A stretch of DNA of 64,000 bases from positions 24,082 to 88,081 of the forward strand of contig SAAB01000007.1 of the NCBI GenBank assembly GCA_009929615.1, in the 5' to 3' direction. The translations under genes were made by a program, and so were the position numbers. Origin of the DNA: Clostridia bacterium (lineage in GTDB: Bacteria; Bacillota; Clostridia; Lachnospirales; Lachnospiraceae). The notes beneath the pieces are model-generated. The model was not told the origin of the DNA, ran no database searches, and saw only the letters and a list, made by a program, of their open reading frames with translations. Below, in pieces: positions 43,306-51,976 of the stretch (position 1 is the stretch's first letter; every line of letters begins with the position of its first letter).

Positions 43306-46136
43306 AACCTCTAAAACTCATACTTTCTGCCTTTGGTTCCTATGGGAATATCGAAGAGGTGGATTTTGAAAAGATAAAACAAGGACTGTTTCTGATTACA
43401 GGGGATACCGGCTCAGGAAAAACCACAATTTTTGATGGCATTTCCTATGCTCTTTATGGTGAAACGAGCGGTCAGCGTCGTGACGGTGAAATGATGCGGA
43501 GCCAATATGCTTCGGATGATAAGGAAACCTATGTAGAATTCACCTTTGATGAAGGTGGTAAGACTTATACAGTACGGAGAAATCCTTCTTATCAGCGAAA
43601 AAGCCGTCGTAAAAATAAGGACGGTGAATATGCTCAGGCGAAAACAGGGGCAGGGGTTGAACTTGTCCTGCCCGATGGCAAGGTATTTCCGGGGAAAGTG
43701 AAAGAAACAGACCGGAAAATTATAGAGATTATAGGTATGGATATGAACCAGTTCAGCCAGGTATCTATGATTTCCCAGGGCGATTTTATGAAGTTGTTAC
43801 TGGCTTCTTCAAAGGAACGAAAAGAAATTTTTTCTCGCATTTTCCCGACACAGATTTACAGCCAGATTCAAAAAAGTCTTTCTGAACGGGAGAAGGCTAT
43901 GGCGGAACGGCTGGAAGGCCAAAGAATGCAGTGTCAGCATGAGATTGACAACGTGCGTTGCATACCGGAAAGTACTTTAGCAGAGACCTGGGAAACCGAG
44001 GGAAAGTTTTCAGAAGTGGATTCTCAGGCAATTATGGATTTGATTGGAAAGATTACAGAAGAGGCTTTGCTAAAAGAAGAGGAAATTCGGAAAGAAATCC
44101 AGGATGTGGACAAGGTTTTAGAAGCAAAAAAATATCTTGTAGAAAAACAGCTTCAGGAGGAAAAACTGGGGCTTGAAACAACAGAGCTCAGCCAGTCTCT
44201 GGAGCAGGAAGAACGGGAACTGAATCAAGCCGCCGGGACTCTGAAGGAGACACAGACAGTCTATGATAAAGAATGGCCGGAGCAGCAGAAAAAATGGCTT
44301 TTTCTTCAAGAGGAATTGGGTGATTATGACAGGCTGGATGAATATCAGAAAAACCGGGCGGATGTGGAAATAAATCTAAAGTACATTGGGGAAGAACTTA
44401 AGCAATATGAAAAAAAACTTACGGATGTACAGCAGGATTCTAAAAAAATAACTGCTGAACAGGAAGGTCTCAAAGATTCTGGCGCAGCCTGTGTTCAGGC
44501 CGAACAGACGGTGAAAAATCACAGCCTGGCATTGGAAAAGGTTCAAAAGGTTCTTGGTGAAAAGCATTTATGGGATAAATATTTGCGGGAAGAAGAAACT
44601 GCAAAAAAAGAAACAGCAGAGGCCCTTCGTAAATATAAAATTCTGTCTACAGAATATGACCATATGTATGGAGCTTTCATTGAATCTCAGGCAGGATTGA
44701 TGGCCAGAGATTTAAAAGAAGGAGAGGCGTGTCCCGTATGTGGGGCAATCCATCATCCGTCGCCAAATATTACTGGAGAAGAACAGGAAATAGTGGACCG
44801 GACGATGGTGGAAAAGGCCAGAGGAAACCGGGAAGAGGCAGAAAAACTGGTGGAGAAATCCAGAGAAGCCGGCTATCGTATTGGTGAAAAGGGTGTAGAA
44901 CTTAAAAGCAGAATTTTCAGCGAAGCGTCTGATTGGATGTCCGACATTGAAGAAACCTTTGAGCAGGGAGATTTTTGGAAAGAAGCAGAAAAGTATTTTG
45001 AAGAATGTAAAAAACAATATGAGGAAGCTGAGAAACAGTGGAAAAGCTTCAAGGAAGCCAAGAAGCGGTTTGAAATAAATGACCAGCATTTAAAGGAGCT
45101 TGAGGAACAGCAAAAAAAACTTCAGGCAGACTATATGGCAGGCCTTCAAAAGGAGGCCTCATTAAAAGAAAATTTGAAAAATGCTTTAGAAAAAGTGAAG
45201 GAACTTCAGGAAAAACTCCAGTTTCCATCGAAGGGAGAGGCACTTTCCTATGAAAAGCAGCTTCAAAAGACTATGGGACAGTTAAGCGAAGCATTAAAAT
45301 CCGCCAAAGATAAAACGGAAGTTTTGCAGAAGAAGATGCAGACGAAACAGGGGCAGATGGAAGAACGGGTACGCCAGCAGGAACAGTTAAAGAAAGAAAT
45401 AGTTATGGCTGAAAAAAGCTATCAGGCATCGTTGACAGATGAAAGAAATTTAGCAGCTGAGGCGAGAAGGGGACAGCTTTTAGAGGATGAAAAAGTAGTT
45501 TACAGTATTCGGCAGAGAAATGAAGAAATTTTCAAGACTCTGAAAAAGATCTTTATTGTATATGGTGCAGAGCAGGAAAAATATCAATGGCTCAGACATT
45601 TGAGTCAGATTGCCAATGGTCAGGCACCAAAGAGGCCAAGAATTGATTTTCAAACCTATATGCAGCGTCGCTATTTTCAGCAGATTGTCTATGCAGCAAA
45701 TAAGAGACTTGGAAGTATGAGCGGCAATCAGTTTCTTCTGGAGTGCCGTGGTCTGGAAAACCTGGGGCGGCAGGGCGAAGTTGGCCTCGACCTGGATGTT
45801 TACAGTATGATTAATGACCGGGTTCGTGACGTTAAAACCCTGTCGGGTGGAGAATCCTTTATGGCAGCCCTGTCTCTTGCCCTTGGCATGGCCGATGTTA
45901 TCCAGCAGGAGGCCGGAAAGATTCGTGTGGATACCCTGTTTATTGATGAAGGCTTTGGAAGTCTGGATGAACGGGCCAGAAACCAGGCTGTAGAAATCTT
46001 AAATGAACTGGCTGGAGCAGACCGGCTGGTAGGTATTATTTCTCATGTCAGTGAACTTAAGGAACAGATAGGACGTAAAATTGTTGTTGAGAAAAAGGAC
46101 TCCGGAAGCCATATACGTATGGATATCCAGATATAA
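43302..46136 (+). CDS. sbcC: Exonuclease SbcC (Rad50-like SMC ATPase)
   Basis: A 944-residue SMC-type ATPase: Walker A GDTGSGKTTIFDG, Q-loop MISQGDFMKLL, long antiparallel coiled coils broken by the zinc hook CPVC near residue 476 (GEACPVCGAIHHPS), then signature LSGGESFMAALSLALG, Walker B TLFIDEGFGSLD and a D-loop. Partner of SbcD encoded directly upstream. Processing of DNA ends and hairpins during replication and recombination. Length is near the usual 1000 residues. Confidence 0.94.
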   Translation: MKPLKLILSAFGSYGNIEEVDFEKIKQGLFLITGDTGSGKTTIFDGISYALYGETSGQRRDGEMMRSQYASDDKETYVEFTFDEGGKTYTVRRNPSYQRKSRRKNKDGEYAQAKTGAGVELVLPDGKVFPGKVKETDRKIIEIIGMDMNQFSQVSMISQGDFMKLLLASSKERKEIFSRIFPTQIYSQIQKSLSEREKAMAERLEGQRMQCQHEIDNVRCIPESTLAETWETEGKFSEVDSQAIMDLIGKITEEALLKEEEIRKEIQDVDKVLEAKKYLVEKQLQEEKLGLETTELSQSLEQEERELNQAAGTLKETQTVYDKEWPEQQKKWLFLQEELGDYDRLDEYQKNRADVEINLKYIGEELKQYEKKLTDVQQDSKKITAEQEGLKDSGAACVQAEQTVKNHSLALEKVQKVLGEKHLWDKYLREEETAKKETAEALRKYKILSTEYDHMYGAFIESQAGLMARDLKEGEACPVCGAIHHPSPNITGEEQEIVDRTMVEKARGNREEAEKLVEKSREAGYRIGEKGVELKSRIFSEASDWMSDIEETFEQGDFWKEAEKYFEECKKQYEEAEKQWKSFKEAKKRFEINDQHLKELEEQQKKLQADYMAGLQKEASLKENLKNALEKVKELQEKLQFPSKGEALSYEKQLQKTMGQLSEALKSAKDKTEVLQKKMQTKQGQMEERVRQQEQLKKEIVMAEKSYQASLTDERNLAAEARRGQLLEDEKVVYSIRQRNEEIFKTLKKIFIVYGAEQEKYQWLRHLSQIANGQAPKRPRIDFQTYMQRRYFQQIVYAANKRLGSMSGNQFLLECRGLENLGRQGEVGLDLDVYSMINDRVRDVKTLSGGESFMAALSLALGMADVIQQEAGKIRVDTLFIDEGFGSLDERARNQAVEILNELAGADRLVGIISHVSELKEQIGRKIVVEKKDSGSHIRMDIQI

Positions 46137-46224
46137 TTCGTTGTTTTTTTACAGGAAATCAATTATAATAACTAAGATGCTCTGATAAGGGTATAAATAT
46201 TAGAAAACGCATAAAGGAGTCAGG

Positions 46225-46632
46225 ATGAAGGAACTTTTGATAAAGTATAAAGAGGTCATATCTTATTTGTTTTTTGGAGTTTTGGCCACAGTAGTTAATA
46301 TTGTCGTTTACTTTTTATGTACAGAAGTGGTGCATATGAATTATCTGGCGGCGAATGCCCTTTCCTGGGCGGCAGCAGTAGCTTTTGCTTATGTAACAAA
46401 TCGGACCTGGGTTTTTGCCAGTAAGGTCAAAGGTTTTAAGGCTATTATGAAAGAAATGTCAGCATTTGTTGGCTGTCGTATTCTTTCGGGAGCTATGGAC
46501 ATGGCGATTATGTTTATCAGTGTTGATATGATAGGAATTTCTGACCGGATTGCCAAGCTGATTACACAGGTTGTCGTCGTTGTATTGAATTATATCTTCA
46601 GTAAAGTGATTATTTTCCGCGAGAAAAGTTGA
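46225..46632 (+). CDS. GtrA-like small membrane protein
   Basis: A 135-residue protein with four predicted membrane helices (YLFFGVLATVVNIVVYFLC; LAANALSWAAAVAFAYVTNRTWVF; AFVGCRILSGAMDMAIMFIS; LITQVVVVVLNYIFSKVIIF). It matches GtrA/DPMS-related flippase-like proteins, which help move polyprenyl-linked sugars across the membrane. No glycosyltransferase gene is adjacent, so the sugar is unknown. RBS AAAGGAG. Upstream 88 bp show no clear promoter. Confidence 0.85.
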   Translation: MKELLIKYKEVISYLFFGVLATVVNIVVYFLCTEVVHMNYLAANALSWAAAVAFAYVTNRTWVFASKVKGFKAIMKEMSAFVGCRILSGAMDMAIMFISVDMIGISDRIAKLITQVVVVVLNYIFSKVIIFREKS

Positions 46633-46656
46633 ACTTTAGAAAAACGACAGAAATAG

Positions 46657-46700
46657 TTCACAATTGAATCACAAAGCAATCACAATCCAGTCACAATTGG
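46657..46700 (+). repeat. Four tandem 11-bp repeats (TCACAA hexamers), response-regulator-like site
   Basis: TTCACAATTGA, ATCACAAAGCA, ATCACAATCCA and GTCACAATTGG follow each other without gaps. The hexamer TCACAA recurs at 46658, 46669, 46680 and 46691 with 5-bp spacers, the geometry of OmpR-family response regulator boxes (PhoP, WalR, CiaR). The last hexamer ends 4 bp before the -35 of the htrA promoter, the place of an activator. Confidence 0.75.
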
Positions 46701-46728
46701 TTGATAGAATAGCACCATAAAATATAGA
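46701..46728 (+). promoter_or_regulatory. htrA promoter
   Basis: TTGATA (46701-46706), 16 bp, TATAGA (46723-46728). The poor match suits an activator-dependent promoter next to the 11-bp repeats. Confidence 0.6.
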
Positions 46729-46748
46729 ACAGAACGGAGGAAATCATT

Positions 46749-48092
46749 ATGAGTGATTTTTATAATTATCATGACGATAATCAGGAACAGCCGATACAGC
46801 CGGAGCAGACTTCCAATGACTATAATTATTACAGTCAGACAACTGAGCCTGAAAAGAGAAGCTACTCTCCGTATGATATACCGGAACCTGGTACACCAAA
46901 AAAGAAAAAAGGTGGCTTTGGTATGAAGCTTGTAAAAGCTGTCTGCCTGGGGCTTGCTTTTGGACTTGCTGCCGGTGGTGCATTCTGGGGATTTGCCAGA
47001 GCGACAGGGATTACAGTGTCCGAGGGCGGCAGGAACAGTAACACAGGAATGAATGTGAATATTGTTCGTACATCGGCAACGGATGTGGAGACCATTAATG
47101 CAACGGATGTTTCGGATATCGTAAAAGAAGCGATGCCATCCATCGTCGCAGTAAATACACAGGTTGTTACAACAAGTAATTATTTTGGACAGACCTATTC
47201 CCAGGAGGGCAGTGGTGCCGGTTCCGGAATTATTATGAGTGAAGCCGATGGCATTCTTTATATCATGACCAACTATCATGTTATTGAAGATTCAACAAGC
47301 ATTCAGATAACTTTTGATGATGACAGCACAGCAGATGCAGAAATCAAAGGCTATGATGAAAATGCAGACATTGCCGTATTGACGATAGATTATAATTCTC
47401 TCAGCGATGAGACAAAATCCAATATCGCAGCAGCAGTTATGGGTGATTCAGATGCTTTGGATGTTGGAAACGGGGCCATTGCGATTGGTAATGCTTTAGG
47501 ATATGGACAGTCGGTAACAACAGGTGCTATCAGTGCGGTGGACAGAGAAGTCCAGATGACAGACGGTACAGTTACCCTGATTCAGACGGATGCGGCAATC
47601 AATCCTGGTAACAGTGGTGGTGCTTTACTGAATACACGAGGTGAAGTTATCGGTGTGAATACAGTTAAATATTCAGATACCAGTGTTGAAGGTATGGGAT
47701 TTGCCATTCCTATTAATGATGCTTTGGAAACAGCTCAGGGAATTATTGATGGAACGATCGTTACAAAGACCGATGAAAATACAGCTTACCTTGGTATTTC
47801 CGGTGGTACTTTAGATGAAGAATCTGCCAGAAGTTATGGATATCCGGCAGGTGTTTATGTCAGCATGGTTTCCAGAAATTCAGCAGCTGAGCGGGCAGGA
47901 CTTCAGCAGGGCGATGTGATTACAGGATTTGATGGAGAAGATATCTCCACGATGGAACAATTACAGGAACTTCTTGCAGACCACGTACCTGGTGATGAAA
48001 TTGTTTTAACGGTTCAGCGTCAGCGTGTCCAGGGCGATTTTACAGAGATGGAATTATCAACCATTCTTGGCTCAAAAGCGGATGTACAGTAA
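46749..48092 (+). CDS. HtrA/DegP-like membrane-anchored serine protease
   Basis: A 447-residue protein: acidic Gln/Tyr-rich cytoplasmic head (about 55 residues), one membrane helix (LVKAVCLGLAFGLAAGGAFWGF), a trypsin-like domain with His (MTNYHVIED, ~176), Asp (ENADIAVLTI, ~207) and Ser (NPGNSGGALLN, ~288), and one PDZ domain (YLGISGGTLDEE ... AGLQQGDVITGFDGEDI). Acts on misfolded proteins outside the membrane. Preceded by an unusual operator of four 11-bp repeats, indicating two-component stress control. Confidence 0.93.
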   Translation: MSDFYNYHDDNQEQPIQPEQTSNDYNYYSQTTEPEKRSYSPYDIPEPGTPKKKKGGFGMKLVKAVCLGLAFGLAAGGAFWGFARATGITVSEGGRNSNTGMNVNIVRTSATDVETINATDVSDIVKEAMPSIVAVNTQVVTTSNYFGQTYSQEGSGAGSGIIMSEADGILYIMTNYHVIEDSTSIQITFDDDSTADAEIKGYDENADIAVLTIDYNSLSDETKSNIAAAVMGDSDALDVGNGAIAIGNALGYGQSVTTGAISAVDREVQMTDGTVTLIQTDAAINPGNSGGALLNTRGEVIGVNTVKYSDTSVEGMGFAIPINDALETAQGIIDGTIVTKTDENTAYLGISGGTLDEESARSYGYPAGVYVSMVSRNSAAERAGLQQGDVITGFDGEDISTMEQLQELLADHVPGDEIVLTVQRQRVQGDFTEMELSTILGSKADVQ

Positions 48093-48114
48093 ATTAGATA
48101 AATAAAGAATCTTT

Positions 48115-48158
48115 AAGGGAAAGCGGATACCCAGTGGTTTGGGCATTTGCTTTCCCTT
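48115..48158 (+). other. Strong hairpin after htrA without a T-tract
   Basis: AAGGGAAAGC (48115-48124) pairs perfectly with GCTTTCCCTT (48149-48158), and CCCA/TGGG pair inside the loop. The sequence after it is GTGG, not T-rich, so it is a weak intrinsic terminator or a Rho-independent-like remnant, or a transcript-stabilising hairpin. Confidence 0.6.
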
Positions 48159-48185
48159 GTGGTTCATAAAACAAAGGGGTATAAT
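48157..48185 (+). promoter_or_regulatory. clpX promoter
   Basis: TTGTGG (48157-48162), 17 bp, TATAAT (48180-48185); the transcript would begin about 15 nt before the ATG, just ahead of the ACAGGAGG site. Confidence 0.62.
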
Positions 48186-48206
48186 TGAGGAAGACAGGAG
48201 GTCTAT

Positions 48207-49640
48207 ATGAAGGATTACGAAGAAGATGAATTGAAAGATAAAACAGAGAATACAACAGACGTTGAAAGTGATGATAAGGATTATGAAGATATCTGCTATA
48301 TTTGCCGTAGACCGGAAAGTAAAGCAGGAAAATTAATCCATCTGCCTATGAATGGCATCTGTATATGTCCGGACTGCATGGAGAGAAGCTTTTCAGCTAT
48401 GAATAACAGCAATATTAATTATGATGATTTAATGCAGAACATGAATATGCAGGATATGTTTCCGGGGAATATGCAGGATAGCATCCCTAAAAAACAGAAA
48501 CTTAAAAAGAAAAAACCAAAAGAAGACGGTGTGCCGGCCATTGATTTGAGCCAGGTTATGCCGCCTCATCAGATAAAAGCAAGTCTGGACGAATATGTTA
48601 TCGGTCAGGACTATGCTAAAAAGGTTATGTCAGTCGCTGTTTACAATCACTATAAACGAGTGGCTACAAATATGATGAATGAAATTGAGATTGAAAAGTC
48701 CAACATGCTGATGATTGGACCTACAGGCTGTGGAAAAACCTATCTTGTGCGTACTCTGGCAAGACTTCTGGATGTGCCATTGGCAATTGCGGATGCAACT
48801 TCGCTGACAGAAGCCGGATATATCGGCGATGATATTGAGAGTGTTGTTTCAAAATTGCTGGCAGCAGCAGATAATGATGTGGAGAAAGCGGAGAGAGGCA
48901 TTATCTTTATTGATGAGATTGATAAGATTGCCAAGAAGAAGAATACAACGAGTCGTGATGTCAGTGGGGAATCGGTACAGCAGGGACTTTTGAAACTGCT
49001 GGAAGGCAGTGATGTGGAGGTGCCGGTTGGTGCCAGCAGTAAGAATGCCATGGTGCCATTGACGACCATTAATACGCGAAATATTCTCTTTATATGTGGC
49101 GGAGCTTTTCCGGATTTAGAGGGCATTATAAAAGCCCGGTTGAATAAGACAAGTTCTATTGGATTTGAGGCAGCATTAAGTGATGCCCATGACCAGGATG
49201 CGGATATTATGAGTCAGGTGACGATTGATGATTTGCGTGAATTTGGAATGATTCCGGAGTTTATCGGACGTCTTCCGGTAACCTTTACGTTAAAGGGTCT
49301 GGATGAGGAAGCCTTAGTGAAGATTCTGGCTGAGCCAAAGAATGCAATTATTAAGCAGTATCAGAAACTTCTGGCTTTAGACGAAGTGGATTTACAGTTT
49401 GATGAGGGGGCTCTGAGGGCCATTGCCAGACGTGCCATTACAAGGAAAACAGGAGCCAGAGCACTGCGCTCGATTATTGAAGAATTAATGCTGGATATTA
49501 TGTATCAGATTCCAAAGGATGATAATATTGGCAGAGTGACGATTACTAAAGATTATGTGGAACATACAGGCGGCCCAGTGATTGAGATGCGGGGTGTCTA
49601 TACACTGGAGAATAAAACACCGGTGGCGGGCATAGAATAA
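48207..49640 (+). CDS. clpX: ClpX-type AAA+ unfoldase
   Basis: A 477-residue ClpX relative. The N-terminal zinc domain has Cys30/33 and Cys54/57 (ICYICRRPES ... ICPDCMERS), then a Lys-rich linker, Walker A GPTGCGKTYLV, Walker B IIFIDEIDKIAKKK, GESVQQGLLKLLEGS, and the IGF tripeptide in SSIGFEAALS that docks ClpP, with the sensor region TRKTGARALRSIIEELMLDIM. It unfolds tagged proteins. It is about 50 residues longer than E. coli ClpX, mostly in the acidic N-terminus and linker; no clpP is adjacent, so it may be a second ClpX copy. Confidence 0.85.
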   Translation: MKDYEEDELKDKTENTTDVESDDKDYEDICYICRRPESKAGKLIHLPMNGICICPDCMERSFSAMNNSNINYDDLMQNMNMQDMFPGNMQDSIPKKQKLKKKKPKEDGVPAIDLSQVMPPHQIKASLDEYVIGQDYAKKVMSVAVYNHYKRVATNMMNEIEIEKSNMLMIGPTGCGKTYLVRTLARLLDVPLAIADATSLTEAGYIGDDIESVVSKLLAAADNDVEKAERGIIFIDEIDKIAKKKNTTSRDVSGESVQQGLLKLLEGSDVEVPVGASSKNAMVPLTTINTRNILFICGGAFPDLEGIIKARLNKTSSIGFEAALSDAHDQDADIMSQVTIDDLREFGMIPEFIGRLPVTFTLKGLDEEALVKILAEPKNAIIKQYQKLLALDEVDLQFDEGALRAIARRAITRKTGARALRSIIEELMLDIMYQIPKDDNIGRVTITKDYVEHTGGPVIEMRGVYTLENKTPVAGIE

Positions 49641-49667
49641 TAGGGATTTTAAAGTGGAAGTGATGAG

Positions 49668-51386
49668 ATGGCATTGACGGAGGAGCAACAGCGGTGCCGT
49701 GATATTATACTATCTCAGGATTATGGAGATTTTGTTGTCAGCTATGGCGGGGATATTGAAGTCATGGCAGAGATTTATAATCCAAGCTGTTATGAGAAGA
49801 TTGATAATAATTTTGTTGTCATTCAGAGAACACTCCCTGAGAGTGGTCAGTTGAATCCGGATGAATACAGTTACAATCTTATTCCTGATTTGCTGGGACT
49901 GCTGGATACAACCAGCATGGAACAGAGTGGAATTCTGCCGGTGCATTACAGCCCCGCTTCCGGTTTCCGGGGAAGTGGTATTATTGTCGGTGTGATAGAT
50001 ACAGGGATTGATTATACCCATCCGGCTTTTCGGTTTTCAGACGGCAATACACGGATTCTTTCGATTTGGGATCAGACCATTCAGACGGACCAGGTTCCGG
50101 AGCGTTTTCCTTTTGGAACAGTGTATACCCGGGATGATATTAATGCTGCTTTGCAGGCGGAGGAACCCCTTGATGTTGTTCCGTCGCGGGATGAGAATGG
50201 ACATGGTACATTTATTGCCGGGATTATGGCAGGGACGGAAGACCAGGCCAATGGTTTTATCGGAGCGGCACCGGAAGCTTCTATCGTCGCGGTTAAGCTA
50301 AAACCGGCAAAACAATATCTGCGGGATTATTATGTGATTAAAGAGGATGCCATCGCCTTTCAGGAAACAGATATTATGATGGCGATAGAGTTCCTTCGAA
50401 GCCAGAGTGTCCGGTATCAGATGCCTTTAGTTGTCTGCCTGGGCTTAGGAAACACACTGGATAGTCATGAAGGTTCATCTACCCTTAGCCAGTATCTGAA
50501 TGTGGTGAAGAATATTACCGGAATTTGTGTGGTGGCGGCAGCTGGTAATGAACTGGGCAAGGCCCATAATTATGCCGGGGTGGTTGAAGGCAGAGATGAA
50601 TTTGATACGGTAGAATTACGGGTTGGAGAAGGTGAACAGGGATTTCAGATGGAAATCTGGGGTTCTCTGTCCGATGTTTTTTCAGTGGAAATTATTTCAC
50701 CGGAAGGAGAGAGGATTGCGAGAAGCCAGTCGCGAATCGGCGATTCCCAGAGAGTCAATCTGTTTTTGGAAGGGACGGAGATTTATCTGGCCAACCGCTC
50801 AGCAGGACTGTCGGGTGGACAGTTTCTAATGGTTTTACAATTCAGGTCACCGACGCCGGGGATATGGACACTGCGCGTTTACGGCGACAGGATATTGAGA
50901 GGGCGTTTTGATATATGGCTTCCAATGGAAAAGTTTATACAGGATAGTACTTATTTTTTGAATCCGGACCCGGATATTACATTGACATCAGTGGCAACGA
51001 CAAATTCCATTGTTGTAACATCCAATTACAATCATTATAATGACCGGCTTTATGTGAATTCCAGCAGAGGCTACACGTCAAGTGGCGTTATTAAACCTGA
51101 TATTGCGGCCCCGGGAGTCAATGTCTATGGACCGGAGCCGGGAGGACGATATGGGGTACGGAGCGGCTCAAGCATTTCAGCAGCCCATGGGGCCGGGGCA
51201 GCAGCCTTGTTGATGGAATGGGGCCTTTTGAGAGCTATTATCACAAACATGGATGGAAATGATATACGACGGCTTCTTATTCAGGGGGCTGTACAAAAAG
51301 GCGTAGACACCTATCCGAACCCGGGCTGGGGATATGGTGCAATGAATTTGAAAAATACCTTTGAAACTTTACGCATAGTGCGGTAG
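49668..51386 (+). CDS. S8 subtilisin-like serine protease (Csp germination protease-like)
   Basis: A 572-residue subtilase with a complete triad: Asp in VGVIDTGIDYTHPAF, His in DENGHGTFIAGIMAG and Ser in SGSSISAAHGAGAAALL. The N-terminal 80 residues serve as a short propeptide-like region and a jelly-roll insertion lies between His and Ser, as in Clostridium Csp proteases that process the cortex hydrolase SleC at germination. No signal peptide. Csp-type subtilases are numerous in Lachnospiraceae, including poor sporulators, so germination is a possibility, not a conclusion. It follows clpX by 27 bp. Confidence 0.82.
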   Translation: MALTEEQQRCRDIILSQDYGDFVVSYGGDIEVMAEIYNPSCYEKIDNNFVVIQRTLPESGQLNPDEYSYNLIPDLLGLLDTTSMEQSGILPVHYSPASGFRGSGIIVGVIDTGIDYTHPAFRFSDGNTRILSIWDQTIQTDQVPERFPFGTVYTRDDINAALQAEEPLDVVPSRDENGHGTFIAGIMAGTEDQANGFIGAAPEASIVAVKLKPAKQYLRDYYVIKEDAIAFQETDIMMAIEFLRSQSVRYQMPLVVCLGLGNTLDSHEGSSTLSQYLNVVKNITGICVVAAAGNELGKAHNYAGVVEGRDEFDTVELRVGEGEQGFQMEIWGSLSDVFSVEIISPEGERIARSQSRIGDSQRVNLFLEGTEIYLANRSAGLSGGQFLMVLQFRSPTPGIWTLRVYGDRILRGRFDIWLPMEKFIQDSTYFLNPDPDITLTSVATTNSIVVTSNYNHYNDRLYVNSSRGYTSSGVIKPDIAAPGVNVYGPEPGGRYGVRSGSSISAAHGAGAAALLMEWGLLRAIITNMDGNDIRRLLIQGAVQKGVDTYPNPGWGYGAMNLKNTFETLRIVR

Positions 51387-51414
51387 AATAGAAGAAAATA
51401 AAGGAGGTACTGCA

Positions 51415-51909
51415 ATGGCATTTTTAGATGATTTAAAACAGGGATTGACTGACGTGACAAAAACAGTCTATGAGAAGTCAGGACAGTTTGTTGAGGTTCA
51501 GAAACTTCGAATGAAAAAGAATTCCTTAAACAGTGAGTTGAAAGCCACATATGTTGAGATTGGCAAGATGGTTTATGAAGAGAAAAATGCAGGGGCAGAG
51601 TTTTCCGGTCCGGTTGTCCAGCTGTGCCAGAAAGTAGATATGGGCCTTGAAGCGATTCAGGAAGTTGAAGAGCAGATTGAAGCCGCAAAAGAAAGTTCCG
51701 TTGTAGACGATGATGCTTTTGATACAGATGATATTTTTGAAGAAGATGTTACCGACGTAACAGAACAGGAAGAGACTTCTGAAGAAACAACAGAGGAAGC
51801 GGCAGATGTTGTTGAAGAAGATACTGTCGTTGAAGAATCCGTTGAAGAGACAGTTGCAGAAGTGGTTACGGAAGCAGCAGAAGATGAAGTGACAAAAACA
51901 GAGGAATAA
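51415..51909 (+). CDS. Small protein with very acidic C-terminal tail, unknown function
   Basis: A 164-residue protein. Residues 1-90 are helical and basic-to-neutral (LKQGLTDVTKTVYEKSG, VQKLRMKKNSLNSELKATYVEIG, LCQKVDMGLEAIQEVEEQIE), the rest is a low-complexity run rich in Glu, Asp, Val and Thr with almost no Lys. No membrane helix or catalytic motif. I do not recognise a named family; the first part resembles proteins that end in zinc-ribbons, but no Cys cluster is present here. RBS AAAGGAGGT; it lies 29 bp after the subtilase and ends at a strong terminator. Confidence 0.7.
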   Translation: MAFLDDLKQGLTDVTKTVYEKSGQFVEVQKLRMKKNSLNSELKATYVEIGKMVYEEKNAGAEFSGPVVQLCQKVDMGLEAIQEVEEQIEAAKESSVVDDDAFDTDDIFEEDVTDVTEQEETSEETTEEAADVVEEDTVVEESVEETVAEVVTEAAEDEVTKTEE

Positions 51910-51923
51910 CATAGACAAACGTA

Positions 51924-51953
51924 AATGGCACGCACCTTGCGTGCCATTTTTTC
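51924..51953 (+). terminator. Intrinsic terminator after the acidic-tail gene
   Basis: Stem AATGGCACGCA / TGCGTGCCATT with loop CCT, followed by TTTTTT. Confidence 0.92.
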
Positions 51954-51976
51954 GGGTTTTGGAAAGAGGGAAAACG

